Assembly (NCBI GenBank): GCA_965247265.1
Contig: OZ252002.1
Coordinates: 2,700,222 to 2,764,221 of the forward strand
Direction: 5' to 3'
Length of the DNA stretch: 64,000 nt
Origin: G965247265 sp965247265
GTDB taxonomy: Bacteria > Pseudomonadota > Gammaproteobacteria > UBA4575
Numbering within the stretch: position 1 is the first letter of the stretch; the number at the start of each line of letters is the position of its first letter. This document shows positions 19,003 through 28,252 of the stretch, one piece after another. The position numbers and the translations under genes were made by a program. The notes beneath the pieces were generated by a model that saw only the letters and a program-made list of their open reading frames with translations, ran no database searches and was not told the origin of the DNA.

Positions 19003-19335
19003 TAAGTATTCAACCTAGATTTATGAATAATTGATGATTTATGAACAATGCATGAATGCTTTATCCAATTTCTATTAATTATCAAATTCATGAATTTCAT
19101 CAAATGTAGTATACGTCATTCTGCTCATGTAATAATCAACAAATATTCTTATGCTCATAATTATTTAAGAAATGATTGAACTGCTAGTGAATATTTAGTT
19201 ATCCATTGTAATAGAAAATATTTATCTAAAATTTGAATATAATAAAGGTTTAATTTTACGACCCATCAGCATGCAATCACTTGGTCTTTCTTTAATTTTG
19301 CATTCAGCGCATTTATTATTTTTTATTAATGCCCT
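19003..19335. other. Intergenic region between divergent asmA and mltF-like genes
   Basis: The 333-bp AT-rich gap contains no ORF with coding character. A perfect TATAAT at 19238-19243 could be the -10 box of the plus-strand gene at 19336, but it lacks a recognisable -35 at normal spacing. Short ATGAA-type direct repeats occur near 19020-19100. Confidence 0.4.
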
Positions 19336-20784
19336 ATGAAATTATGTAATTCGTACCTTCTTTTTCTATTAGTAATTACGCTTGTACATCTTCTAGCCTG
19401 TCAAGCCGATACAGATGATGATGCTGGTCGACCGATTACGAACTATGTCTTAGATGAAAAATGGACAGGTGATTACGATGGTATGGTAAACCGTAAAAAA
19501 ATTCGCGTGCTTGTTGCCCTCAATAAAATGATGTTTTTTTTCGATGGGCCTCAAATGAGAGGTACTACTGTAGATGGCTTTGCGGAATTTGAAGCGTTCA
19601 TTAATAAGAAATTAAACAGTAAAAACATTAAAGTGCAAGTAATATTTATCCCAACCTCACGGGATAATTTATTACCTGCATTAATCAAAGGGTATGGTGA
19701 CATTGTATCCGCTAATTTAACAATTACAGATGAGCGCAAAGGAATAATAGATTTTTCAGACCCCTTCTTAATAAACGTGAATGAAGTTGTAGTAACAGGA
19801 AAAAAAGTTAAAAACATAAAAACTATTGATGATCTGTCTGGAAAAAAAATACATGTCCGTCCTTCCAGCAGTAATTTTGAAAGTTTGAAAAAGTTAAATT
19901 TTGAATTTAGAAAACAGAACAAAAAGAAAATTAAAATTATTGAAGCCGATGAATATCTCGAAGATAGCGATCTTTTAGAAATGGTAAACGCAAAAATGAT
20001 ACCCACAACTATTGTAGACAGTCACAAAGCGCAGTTTTGGGCAGGAATTTTTAAAAATATTAAGGTTCATGATGATATTACGGTGAATACAGATGGAAAA
20101 ATCGCCTGGGCAATTCGAAAAGATAGCCCAAAACTCATAGCAATTATCAATGAGTTTGTTAAAGATCATAAAGTGGGTACCTTGCATGGAAATATTCTAT
20201 TTAAGCGCTATCTAGAAGAAAACAAATGGGTGCGTGAGTCGCTCTTAGAAGAACATCGGAAACGCCTCGAATCTACAATTAAACTTTTTAAAAAATATGG
20301 TGAGAAATACAATTTTGATTGGTTAAAACTTGCAGCACTTGGTTATCAAGAATCTCATCTAGATCAATCAAAAAAAAGTAGCACAGGAGCTATTGGCATA
20401 ATGCAGGTGCTCCCCTCTACAGCAAAAGACAAAAACGTAGATATTAAAAATATCGACAAACTTGAAAATAATATTCATGCAGGCACCAAATATCTAAGGT
20501 TTATTAAAGATCGTTACTTTTCAGACGAGAGTATTAGCAACAAGAATCAAGATCTATTTTCGCTGGCCGCTTATAATGCGGGTCCGGCAAGAATAGCAAA
20601 GCTTCGAAAAGAAGCAGCAGACTCAGGTCTTGATTCAAATGTATGGTTTGCAAATGTGGAAGTCATTGCCGCAAAACGAATTGGCAGAGAAACGGTGCAG
20701 TATGTAAGCAATATATACAAATATTACATCGCATATCGACTGAGTTTAGACCAGCTCACAGCTAAAAAAGAGAGTAATTCATAA
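19336..20784 (+). CDS. Membrane-bound lytic transglycosylase MltF-like
   Basis: This 482-residue lipoprotein (lipobox LLAC, Cys22) has two domains in the MltF order. Residues ~50-300 form a periplasmic substrate-binding-protein domain (KKIRVLVALNKMMFFFDG, GKKIHVRPSSSNFESL), which in MltF regulates activity. Residues ~315-475 form the SLT catalytic domain with the Glu in LGYQESHLDQ, then TGAIGIMQVLPSTA and LAAYNAGPARI. The enzyme cleaves peptidoglycan to 1,6-anhydro-muropeptides at the outer membrane. It differs from E. coli MltF in its long N-terminal linker (TDDDAGRPITNYVLDEKWTG), so an environmental paralogue is possible. No good Shine-Dalgarno is visible. Confidence 0.88.
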   Translation: MKLCNSYLLFLLVITLVHLLACQADTDDDAGRPITNYVLDEKWTGDYDGMVNRKKIRVLVALNKMMFFFDGPQMRGTTVDGFAEFEAFINKKLNSKNIKVQVIFIPTSRDNLLPALIKGYGDIVSANLTITDERKGIIDFSDPFLINVNEVVVTGKKVKNIKTIDDLSGKKIHVRPSSSNFESLKKLNFEFRKQNKKKIKIIEADEYLEDSDLLEMVNAKMIPTTIVDSHKAQFWAGIFKNIKVHDDITVNTDGKIAWAIRKDSPKLIAIINEFVKDHKVGTLHGNILFKRYLEENKWVRESLLEEHRKRLESTIKLFKKYGEKYNFDWLKLAALGYQESHLDQSKKSSTGAIGIMQVLPSTAKDKNVDIKNIDKLENNIHAGTKYLRFIKDRYFSDESISNKNQDLFSLAAYNAGPARIAKLRKEAADSGLDSNVWFANVEVIAAKRIGRETVQYVSNIYKYYIAYRLSLDQLTAKKESNS

Positions 20785-20883
20785 CTCGGTACCAATGTAT
20801 GCATCTCGACGAAACACACGGTGACTACAATTCACAATGTAGTGAATAAAGTGGCACATATAAGAGCCCCGTAAAGTTAATTA

Positions 20884-21141
20884 TTGTACATTCATGGACA
20901 AGATGATGATGCGAATGTAGAAGATTTAATAGAACTTATGCAAATTGCTGAAAATTTGATTGAACTTGTAAATAACAAACATGTTATAAAGCGCACATTG
21001 CACTTAGTTGAAAAAATACAAAAAGCTAAAATTCAAAATATGGATGTTATTGAAATTATGATTCTTATTGCTAATCGAGAAAATAAAGATATCGTGGATG
21101 CGATTAACGCAATGTCTTTAAAAGACGCGCAAGTGCTTTAG
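20884..21141 (+). CDS. Small hypothetical protein
   Basis: An 85-codon ORF (TTG start; no better start before residue 19) encodes a helical, Ile/Lys/Glu-rich sequence such as VEDLIELMQIAENLIELVNN and EKIQKAKIQNMDVIEIMILI. Its 3' end overlaps the converging gene at 21104 by 38 nt. No family recognised and no Shine-Dalgarno, so it may not be a gene. Confidence 0.3.
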   Translation: MYIHGQDDDANVEDLIELMQIAENLIELVNNKHVIKRTLHLVEKIQKAKIQNMDVIEIMILIANRENKDIVDAINAMSLKDAQVL

Positions 21142-21520
21142 GTGCATCTGGGTCGTTGTCTTTGTGCCAAAATCTTGCTGAGTTATAACCTATTTCAACA
21201 TACCACTGCATGCTAGGATCTTCCACTTGCTCCAGAATTGTTTTCGATTCTTCCTTGGCTTCTTTGTCTGTAAAACCTTTGCGTTGTAAATAAGCATCCA
21301 ACACTAATTTATTTTCTTCTTCGGGTACATCCATTGCTTCTGCCAAATATGCTAATGCACCAAACGTGTACATAGTAATAACATTGTGTTGTGGCGGCGT
21401 GTAGCTTTTAATAGGTGACATTGATTTGCTTTTAATCATGAACTTTTGTAGTACTTCAAGCACATTACCGTAATTCTCAAAATTTGGTTTTTTCCCAATT
21501 ATTGTTCCAAGCACAGACAC
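21104..21520 (-). CDS. Hypothetical soluble protein
   Basis: The 138-residue product (GTG start) has no signal peptide or membrane segment. Recognisable stretches are PPQHNVITMYTFGALAYLAE and MQWYVEIGYNSARFWHKDND. Composition and codon use look coding, but no family was recognised. It lies between the MltF-like gene and the decayed integrase region, so it may be cargo of the former element. Confidence 0.5.
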   Translation of the reverse strand: MSVLGTIIGKKPNFENYGNVLEVLQKFMIKSKSMSPIKSYTPPQHNVITMYTFGALAYLAEAMDVPEEENKLVLDAYLQRKGFTDKEAKEESKTILEQVEDPSMQWYVEIGYNSARFWHKDNDPDAPKALARLLKTLR

Positions 21521-21714
21521 TAATAGGCTCCTACAATTTTACCTTTGCAGCTAATTTCTTAAATTTCTTTGATTTTCAATTGTTTGCGGATAATTACAGC
21601 GGGTCAAGCTGCGTGTACTAGTTTGTATAAAAAAGCCGATAAACTACAGCACGTGGATCACAATGTTCTTCGCGATAAATTCAAGGTAGTTAATATTTTC
21701 AACTATTACATATC

Positions 21715-22965
21715 ATGCAGTATCAAAACCCCAAGGTATTCTGGTGTCGCTATACGATATGTACAGAATCTGGAGTAAAAGATGATGATGGCAAGATTAG
21801 AATCACCATTATCAAGAAACGCAAAGACTACCGGATTGGTAGCTATGGTGAATACACCATTGAACAAGCCAGAAAGCGCTGCAAAGAAATTAAGGGTGCA
21901 GGTGCTGAAGGTAAAGACCTGACAAAACTAGAGAAACTCTATAAAGAGCAAGAAAATAGGCTAAAAAAATCTATTTTAGTGGCCTTTCTTGATGAACTCT
22001 ATCTGCCACACATGAAAGGCAAAAAATGTGGTATAAAAATTTATACAGAATTGCGTTCTGCTTTTCAATGCTGGCACAAGAAGTCTCTTTCAGAAATAAC
22101 TTCTTTTTTAATTCGCGGTTGGATAAATCAAAAAAATAAAGAAGGTGCTGGCCCTGTAGGCATGAATCGTAAGTTAGGGTACTTAAGGACGGCACTCAGT
22201 TATGCAGTTTCTCAAAACTTAATTGATGAGAACCCTTTTAATTATCTGGTCAACGATGCTGGCAAACCCAATTGGAGGCGTAAAGAGCCGAATAATAATG
22301 TGGTCAGACGTCTCTCAGATGATGAATTACAGCAGCTATTGAATGCAATGCGCGTACGTGACTACAAAAAACGAAACTCTAGCGAGAAAGTAGCACCTAT
22401 TAGACTTCCCCATTGGCGCGAAACTGGATTTGCAGACCATTTAGAACCTATGACGCTTTTAGCTTTGAATTGTGGTTTGAGACGTAATGAAATCTTCTCG
22501 CTTGAATGGAGTGATATTTGTTTGGATACACACATTATTGAAGTTAAAAGCCATGTTGCCAAAAACAGCAAGTCACGCATTGTGCCGATGACTTCTGTAA
22601 TAGAAGAAGTCCTTAAAATTTGGAAACAACAGTATCCACATCATTCCAGTGATGAGGACTTAGTATTTAGAAGTAACAAACGTAGGAAATGAGGAAAACC
22701 TGAGGAAAGATTTATGTTTGGAAGCATATCAACAGTATGGAAAGGTTTAAGAAAACTGGCCAACTTACCAAATTTTCGTTTTCATGATTGCCGGCATCAC
22801 TACGCTTCTCAATTAGCAACTGATGGATTTAGCCTTTATGAAATAAAAGAAATTTTAGGTCACAGTGATATAAAAATTACCGAACGCTACGCCAAATTTA
22901 TGCCAGGTAATCTTGCTGCAAAAGTACGCGAAAAAACACAGCACTATGAAAAAATTTATGGCTAG
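21715..22965 (+). pseudogene. Phage-type tyrosine recombinase/integrase with an in-frame opal stop
   Basis: The N-terminal part has an arm-binding-like domain (KKRKDYRIGSYGEYTIEQAR). A core-binding domain follows at ~80-180 and then the catalytic domain with the first Arg in LNCGLRRNEIFSLEW. TGA at 22690-22692 interrupts the frame after RSNKRRK. The same frame resumes without shift and carries the rest of the active site: H-x-x-R in HDCRHHYASQLA, then LGHSDIKITERYAKF with the second His and the nucleophile Tyr. All catalytic residues are thus preserved across the stop. The N-terminus is also unclear: the region before 21715 shows no convincing start. The gene points toward tRNA-Met, a typical integration target, ~670 bp downstream. 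Confidence 0.8.
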
Positions 22966-23086
22966 ATTGGCTGCTTACGTCAAAAGCCGCTAATTCTCAG
23001 CTGTTAAGGTGGTCGATGATGTAATAAGTTTAAAATCCTCGGCTCAGGCAATTAACTACCTAGGAGAAGATAAAGCTTGATAAATT

Positions 23087-23281
23087 CTATTTCATCAATG
23101 CTGAGCTAGCAGGTTTCTGTATGGAGACATCACGTGTTATCAATTCCGGCGTCATCAAGCGAACTTGCGTGTCACCATATTGCATGACGATATGAAGATC
23201 CGCTCCTAAAGCCTCACAATATGCTGTTAGAGTACTGATTAGCATGTAACGACCTTGATCTTTTAGAACAACTGCAACCTT
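23087..23281 (-). pseudogene. Xre/HigA-type antitoxin C-terminal remnant
   Basis: An open minus-strand frame of 64 codons without start encodes VLKDQGRYMLISTLTAYCEA, then LGADLHIVMQYGDTQVRLM. This matches the end of HTH antitoxins of toxin-antitoxin modules (m-x-l-S-T-L-r-x-Y-v-e-A-L-G-g-x-L-e-i-v). The DNA-binding N-terminus and any toxin gene are absent. It is probably a scrap of a mobile element whose integrase remains next to it. Confidence 0.5.
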
Positions 23282-23511
23282 ATTGCATAGACTGTTTATA
23301 TAGTGGCAGTGTTATTGACGAAGCTCACTTAACAGAACATGACATGCTTATTACTGACTTATTACATAAGCTTAAATGCAATCAATGCAGTAGCAAGGAT
23401 GTAACGTTAAAGTTAATTACAAATGAAGCTACGCCGCAACTAGACAGATCGAATGTAGCTATTTTTTCGGATAATTTGAGGACAGCTAGAATCACATCAA
23501 TTGGCTGTTAG
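23239..23511 (+). pseudogene. Zinc-ribbon protein remnant
   Basis: A 90-codon open frame without an early start codon encodes two Cys pairs: YCIDC near the N-terminus and KCNQC about 35 residues later (LLHKLKCNQCSSKDVTLKLI). This is the arrangement of small zinc-ribbon hypothetical proteins (C-x2-C ... L-x-x-L-k-C-x2-C-g-s-k-d-V). It overlaps the antitoxin remnant on the other strand by 43 nt, consistent with junction of two fragments. Confidence 0.4.
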
Positions 23512-23635
23512 CAGATATTTATCTAAACTAGTCTTATATATATGATAAATAGCTCTCATTGCAGGAATTGTGCAGGAATAATCTATTCTGCTATATCCAA
23601 TATTAAGAAATATTAATATAATTCATTGATTTAAT

Positions 23636-23712
23636 TGGTGGCTATGGGTGGACTTGAACCACCGACCCCAGCATTATGAATGCTGTGCTCTAACCAACTG
23701 AGCTACATAGCC
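23636..23712 (-). tRNA. tRNA-Met(CAT), elongator type
   Basis: The 77-nt minus-strand sequence folds as a cloverleaf: a 7-bp acceptor stem starting GGCTATG, D-loop AGCTCAGTTGGTTAGAG, anticodon stem CAGCA/TGCTG with loop TTCATAA (anticodon CAT) and T-arm GGTTCAAGTCC. CCA is encoded. It resembles elongator tRNA-Met: the G-C-rich anticodon stem typical of initiator tRNA is missing. It is the likely integration site of the decayed element upstream. Confidence 0.95.
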
Positions 23713-23730
23713 ATATACGAATTGGATCGC

Positions 23731-23751
23731 GGATCCTTACTAAAAGGATCC
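23731..23751. terminator. Hairpin between ychF and tRNA-Met
   Basis: GGATCCTT (23731-23738) pairs with AAGGATCC (23744-23751) across a 5-nt loop. It is located downstream of ychF on the same strand and just upstream of tRNA-Met. No T-run follows, so it may serve as a processing or weak termination signal. Confidence 0.4.
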
Positions 23752-23800
23752 TGGAAGTGTCAATTCTACATAGAAATTAGCTAGAAATAGTAGAATACTT

Positions 23801-24892
23801 CTATACATTAAAACGGAAATGCACCACATCTCCTTCCTGCATCACATATTCTTTACCTTCAAGGCGCAATTTACCCTTTTCTTTGGCACCGTGCTCACCC
23901 TTTGAATCAATATAATCCTGATAACTGATTACTTCCGCCCGGATAAATCCTTTCTCAAAATCAGTGTGAATTTTCCCTGCAGCATTGGGAGCACTCGCGC
24001 CATGTTCCACTGTCCATGCCCGCGCTTCTTTAGGCCCTGCAGTAAAAAAGGTCTGCAGCCCTAGCAGTTCATAACCAACACGAATCACTTTATTTAAACC
24101 TGCCTCATCAAGACCAAGCTCTTTTAAATATTCTTTTATTTCATCTGATGAGAGCTGTATCAGTTCTTGTTCTATTTTTGCGCTAATCGGAATTACTTGA
24201 CTATCTTGATCAGCTGCAATTTTATTTAATTGATCGAGATGCGCGTTATTTTCAAACCCATTCTCTTCTACATTTGCAATATAAAAAACAGGCTTATTGG
24301 TTATCAAATGTAATTCATTAATTAGTTGCGCTTCATCGGATGAAAAGTGAAATTTAAATGCAAAATTATCTGCTTCCAAATGATGTTTCAGTCTACTGTA
24401 AATATTTAGTTGCCCTACCGCTTCTTTATTACCAGATTTTGCAAGGCGCTCAACTTTTGCAATTGCTTTTTCGACAGATTCAATATCTGACAAAATAAGC
24501 TCAGTGTTAATGGTTTCTATATCAGACAATGGGTCAATTTTGCCATCGACATGAATTACATTGTCATCGTCAAAGCATCGCACCACATGTGCTATGGCGT
24601 CTGTTTCACGTATATGGCCCAAAAATTGATTCCCCAACCCTTCTCCTTTTGATGCGCCCGCAACCAATCCAGCAATATCTACAAACTCTATTGTCGTGGG
24701 AATAGTTTGTTTAGATTCAGCGATTTCTGCTAATGCATCCAATCGAGTATCCGGAACAGGCACAATGCCGACATTAGGATCGATGGTGCAAAATGGATAG
24801 TTTTCTGCCGCAATCTCGGCCGCAGTTAATGCATTAAATAAGGTTGATTTGCCTACATTAGGCAATCCAACAATTCCGCATTTAAAGCCCAT
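23801..24892 (-). CDS. ychF: Redox-regulated ATPase/GTPase YchF
   Basis: The protein of 363 residues is the normal YchF/OLA1 length. It opens with the P-loop GLPNVGKSTLFNAL, and VDIAGLVAGASKGEGLGNQF forms the switch region. The C-terminal TGS-like part ends AKEKGKLRLEGKEYVMQEGD and DVVHFRFNV. YchF is an ATP-preferring Obg-family protein that binds ribosomes and affects stress responses. It follows pth by 3 nt and ends the prs-rplY-pth-ychF cluster, a standard gammaproteobacterial order. Confidence 0.97.
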   Translation of the reverse strand: MGFKCGIVGLPNVGKSTLFNALTAAEIAAENYPFCTIDPNVGIVPVPDTRLDALAEIAESKQTIPTTIEFVDIAGLVAGASKGEGLGNQFLGHIRETDAIAHVVRCFDDDNVIHVDGKIDPLSDIETINTELILSDIESVEKAIAKVERLAKSGNKEAVGQLNIYSRLKHHLEADNFAFKFHFSSDEAQLINELHLITNKPVFYIANVEENGFENNAHLDQLNKIAADQDSQVIPISAKIEQELIQLSSDEIKEYLKELGLDEAGLNKVIRVGYELLGLQTFFTAGPKEARAWTVEHGASAPNAAGKIHTDFEKGFIRAEVISYQDYIDSKGEHGAKEKGKLRLEGKEYVMQEGDVVHFRFNV

Positions 24893-24895
24893 TGA

Positions 24896-25480
24896 TTATT
24901 CCTTTGTGTGCAATTTTTTCATTGCAGACTCCATTTCACCTATTAGCATGTCATCTAGGGAGACCAATGTTCCGTCAATCACACAATCAATTGCTATACG
25001 TTCTTGTTTGCCTGGCCTTTTTAATACGTAATCAACAACATCTTCTTTTTTTCCGGGATGCCCAACACCTAGCCGTAAGCGCCAAAAGTTTTGATTTAAA
25101 TGAGAAAAAATACTTCGCAACCCATTATGACCCCCATGGCCCCCTGCCCACTTTAATTTTGCAGCACCATTGGGCAGATCAATTTCATCATGGGCAACTA
25201 AAATTTGTTCGGTAGGAATTTTATAAAAGTCTGTAAAAGCACGTAAAAATTCACCGCTATCATTCATATAGGTGAGAGGTTTAAGTATCCATATTTTTTC
25301 ACCCTTAAAGGAAAAATGAGAAACTTCGCCATTGAATTTAGACTGGTGTTTAAAATCTACACCTTCACTTCTAGCAAGTGCCTCCACAAACCAAAACCCG
25401 GCGTTATGCCGGGTTTGCTCATGTTTTTCGCCAGGATTACCGAGACCGGCAATTAGACGTATGCCGCTATGCTTTGACAC
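24896..25480 (-). CDS. pth: Peptidyl-tRNA hydrolase
   Basis: This 194-residue enzyme releases peptides from prematurely dropped peptidyl-tRNAs. Family motifs are in order: GLGNPGEKHEQTRHNAGF (catalytic His within TRHNAG), LLKPLTYMNDSGE (here ILKPLTYMNDSGE), VAHDEIDLPNGAAKLKWAGG and GHNGLRSI. It lies 11 nt after rplY and 3 nt before ychF, so the three genes are co-transcribed. Confidence 0.97.
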   Translation of the reverse strand: MSKHSGIRLIAGLGNPGEKHEQTRHNAGFWFVEALARSEGVDFKHQSKFNGEVSHFSFKGEKIWILKPLTYMNDSGEFLRAFTDFYKIPTEQILVAHDEIDLPNGAAKLKWAGGHGGHNGLRSIFSHLNQNFWRLRLGVGHPGKKEDVVDYVLKRPGKQERIAIDCVIDGTLVSLDDMLIGEMESAMKKLHTKE

Positions 25481-25491
25481 TCTTTAACTAG

Positions 25492-26190
25492 CTATTTAGA
25501 TTCATCTCCAGAAGATTGATCATCATCTTCGGCTTTAGTTTCTGTATCTTCTTCTGCTTCAGTACCTTCAACATCCTCTGTCTCAGGCGCTTCAGGTTCC
25601 TCTTCCACTGCGCGCTTAACGTGTACTGATATAACTACGTGATCATGCCCTTCACCATGTGTAAGTTCTATAATGGTGACACCTTCAGGAACTTGTAATT
25701 CACTTAAGTGAATAGCTTCATTTAATTTAAGATCCGCAGCATCGACCTCGATAAATTCAGGCAAATGCTTAGGCAAACATGATATTTCTATTTCAACTAG
25801 ATTATGACTAATTGCACCACCCTCAAGCTTAACACCAGGACACGACTCTTCATTAATAAAGTGAATTGGAACATGCACATTAATTTCAGTATCTTCACGA
25901 ACCCGCAAAAGATCCATATGTAAAATTTTAGGCTTATGCGGATGTCGTTGTATTTCACGCAAAATAGTTTTTTGCGGTTTACCCTCTACATTAATTGTCA
26001 AAATATGTGAGTAAAATGCCTCATGCTCCAAGCTATGCATTAAAGTCTCATGCTCAAGCGCGACAGATACTGGATCTTCGCCACCACCATAAATTATGGC
26101 AGGCACTTTCCCTTGCTTTCGTAATCTTCGGTTGGCGTTTTTACCACGTTCACTTCGTGGCTCTGCTGCCAATGTAAAATCAAGACTCAT
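25492..26190 (-). CDS. rplY: 50S ribosomal protein L25/general stress protein Ctc
   Basis: This is the long, two-domain (CTC-type) L25 of 232 residues. The N-terminal 5S rRNA-binding domain contains RSERGKNANRRLRKQGKVPA and IIYGGG. The C-terminal beta domain (HVPIHFINEESCPGVKLEGG) follows, with an acidic tail (EEEPEAPETEDVEGTEAEED). The tail of more than 40 mostly Glu/Asp residues is typical of the family. The position between prs and pth is canonical. Confidence 0.96.
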   Translation of the reverse strand: MSLDFTLAAEPRSERGKNANRRLRKQGKVPAIIYGGGEDPVSVALEHETLMHSLEHEAFYSHILTINVEGKPQKTILREIQRHPHKPKILHMDLLRVREDTEINVHVPIHFINEESCPGVKLEGGAISHNLVEIEISCLPKHLPEFIEVDAADLKLNEAIHLSELQVPEGVTIIELTHGEGHDHVVISVHVKRAVEEEPEAPETEDVEGTEAEEDTETKAEDDDQSSGDESK

Positions 26191-26253
26191 TATCTTCTCC
26201 AGCTATATTCGTTTTCTTCGTTCAATTTTAAATTTCGAATTACTATCACCCAA

Positions 26254-27228
26254 TTAATCCATATATAAAGTACTGACTGATTCTTCCTGATTAATTCGTC
26301 GCATTGATTCTGCAATTAACCCTGAAACCTTTAACTGACGAATTTGAGAGCATGCCTTGGCATCATCGCGGAGCGGAATTGTATCAGTTACAACCAATTC
26401 ATCCAGTGTTGAATTTTCGATATTTTCGATGGCTTTGCCTGATAGTACCGGATGAGTGGCATATGCCTGTACACTCTGAGCACCATGCTTTTTCAAAGCA
26501 CTTGCCGCTTGGCACAATGTTCCTGCAGTATCGACCAAATCATCAATTATGACGCAATCTTTACCATCGACCTCACCAATTATATTCATTACTTCAGCTT
26601 GATTTGCCATCGGCCGACGTTTATCAATGATTGCCAAGTCTGCATCATCCAATCTTTTTGCAAGTGCTCGAGCACGTACCACACCCCCTACATCTGGTGA
26701 AACAACAATTAAATTAAGGTGTTTACGTTTATAGACATCACCTAACAAAACGGGTGATGCATAAATATTATCAACGGGGATATCAAAAAATCCTTGAATT
26801 TGATCTGCATGCAAGTCAACCGTTAGCACGCGATCAGTTCCAACACTAGCGAGCAAATTTGCTATTACTTTTGCCGATATGGGCACTCGAACTGACCGTA
26901 CACGTCGATCCTGGCGTGAATAACCGAAATAAGGAATGACCGTTGTGATGCGATCTGCTGATGCGCGCTTTAACGCATCAACAATTATAAGTAACTCCAT
27001 TACGTTATCATTGGTGGGCATACATGTTGGCTGCACGACAAACACATCTTTGCCACGTACATTTTCCTGAATTTCAACTTGCACTTCGCCATCACTAAAT
27101 TGACTGATTAAGGCTTTGCCTGTGCGAATATTTAAATGATCAGCTATATCTTCAGCAAGTTGCGGATTCGCATTGCCCGCAAAAACCATTAAATTTGTAT
27201 CGTCCGGCAATGTTCTTTGATGAATCAT
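26254..27228 (-). CDS. prs: Ribose-phosphate pyrophosphokinase
   Basis: PRPP synthetase converts ribose-5-phosphate and ATP into PRPP for nucleotide, His, Trp and NAD synthesis. The 324-residue sequence carries QFSDGEVQVEIQENVRGKDV, the catalytic-loop segment FGYSRQDRRVRSVRVPI, VDLHADQIQGFF and the PRPP-binding loop VIIDDLVDTAGTLCQAA. It is ~9 residues longer than the E. coli enzyme, with a C-terminal extension ending LYMD. tRNA-Gln lies 43 nt upstream, again the usual gammaproteobacterial layout. Confidence 0.97.
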   Translation of the reverse strand: MIHQRTLPDDTNLMVFAGNANPQLAEDIADHLNIRTGKALISQFSDGEVQVEIQENVRGKDVFVVQPTCMPTNDNVMELLIIVDALKRASADRITTVIPYFGYSRQDRRVRSVRVPISAKVIANLLASVGTDRVLTVDLHADQIQGFFDIPVDNIYASPVLLGDVYKRKHLNLIVVSPDVGGVVRARALAKRLDDADLAIIDKRRPMANQAEVMNIIGEVDGKDCVIIDDLVDTAGTLCQAASALKKHGAQSVQAYATHPVLSGKAIENIENSTLDELVVTDTIPLRDDAKACSQIRQLKVSGLIAESMRRINQEESVSTLYMD

Positions 27229-27270
27229 AATGACTGCAGTACCTGCTGCTTACTTTTAGCTTCAATAAAT

Positions 27271-27345
27271 TGGCTGGGCCGGCAGGATTCGAACCTGCGA
27301 ATGCCGGGATCAAAACCCGGTGCCTTACCACTTGGCGACGGCCCA
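27271..27345 (-). tRNA. tRNA-Gln(TTG)
   Basis: The 75-nt minus-strand cloverleaf has acceptor TGGGCCG, D-arm CGCCAAGTGGTAAGGC, anticodon stem CCGGG/CCCGG with loop TTTTGAT (anticodon TTG), T-arm GCAGGTTCGAATCCTGC and an encoded GCCA end. It sits between ispE and prs, as in many Gammaproteobacteria. Confidence 0.96.
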
Positions 27346-27381
27346 ATAATTTGCATTGCACTATACTTAAAAATACTCATA

Positions 27382-28230
27382 TTACGAATATATCATTGAG
27401 TTATTCATGCCTTTAACTACATACGCAAAAAAATCTGCCGGACACGTAATAGCAATTTCTTCTGCGAGCTGCTGTGTGTCACAGGGTGTAAACAAGCTAC
27501 TTCCCGAACCCGTGAGCCTAGCTGGCGAATGTTGATTTAACCATTGATATGCACGTGCAACGTCAGGCTGCCGACAAGCTATTGGCTCAAACACATTTTT
27601 TGTGTGCTGCTGCGTAAAGTCGCGTATTTTGATGGGCGTACAATTTCGTGTCAAATGTGGGTCTTTAAACATTGTCTGAGTATCTAAATGTACGTTGGGA
27701 TACACCACTACATACCATGGTTCAGGTAATGTGATGGGCACTAACTTTTCACCGATCCCCTCGATCCAACTTGCTTCGCCACGTATAAAAACAGGCACGT
27801 CTGCCCCAAGCTGCCTACCCAAATCTTCCAATTGCTGCATTTTTAGCCCACATCCCCAAACCTGATTTAATGCTAATAATGTGGTCGCCGTGCTTGAGCT
27901 GCCGCCGCCTAATCCTGCGCCAAGTGGAATGACTTTTTTAACCTCAATATCTACGCCATGTTGGGTGGAGCAATTTTTCTGTAAAAGTTTTGCTGCACGA
28001 ATTACTAAATCATTTTGTGGTGAAATATTTCGATTGGAGTAGTGGCAATTGATTTCGTTATCAGACCGAACCGTAAATTTCAACTCATCACATAAGTTAA
28101 TAAATTGAATGACACTTTGCAGTAAATGGAAACCATCTTCTTGCTGCCCAATTATATGTAAAAAGAGATTTAATTTTGCGGGTGCCCGCCACACTCGCGC
28201 GGCTAATTCATCGGAAGCTTTATTATTCAA
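27382..28230 (-). CDS. ispE: 4-diphosphocytidyl-2-C-methyl-D-erythritol kinase
   Basis: IspE phosphorylates CDP-methylerythritol in the MEP isoprenoid pathway. The 282-residue protein shows the N-terminal APAKLNLFLHI substrate segment, the GHMP kinase ATP loop PLGAGLGGGSSSTATT and the C-terminal LTGSGSSLF motif. It lies 22 nt after lolB and just before tRNA-Gln, the conserved lolB-ispE-prs neighbourhood. Confidence 0.97.
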   Translation of the reverse strand: MNNKASDELAARVWRAPAKLNLFLHIIGQQEDGFHLLQSVIQFINLCDELKFTVRSDNEINCHYSNRNISPQNDLVIRAAKLLQKNCSTQHGVDIEVKKVIPLGAGLGGGSSSTATTLLALNQVWGCGLKMQQLEDLGRQLGADVPVFIRGEASWIEGIGEKLVPITLPEPWYVVVYPNVHLDTQTMFKDPHLTRNCTPIKIRDFTQQHTKNVFEPIACRQPDVARAYQWLNQHSPARLTGSGSSLFTPCDTQQLAEEIAITCPADFFAYVVKGMNNSMIYS

Positions 28231-28252
28231 TTTTGTTAAAACTTACAATTCA

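Noticed and set aside
16174..22692. TGA read as Trp (altered genetic code) because AsmA and the integrase continue in frame past TGA.
   Set aside because: TGA ends several normal genes here (for example the sigma factor at 7588-7590), Trp is encoded by TGG throughout, and the OprD interruption is TAG, not TGA. A code change does not explain the pattern.
21521..23635. Attachment-site repeat matching the tRNA-Met 3' end.
   Set aside because: No second copy of the tRNA end was found near the integrase, so no att site is called.
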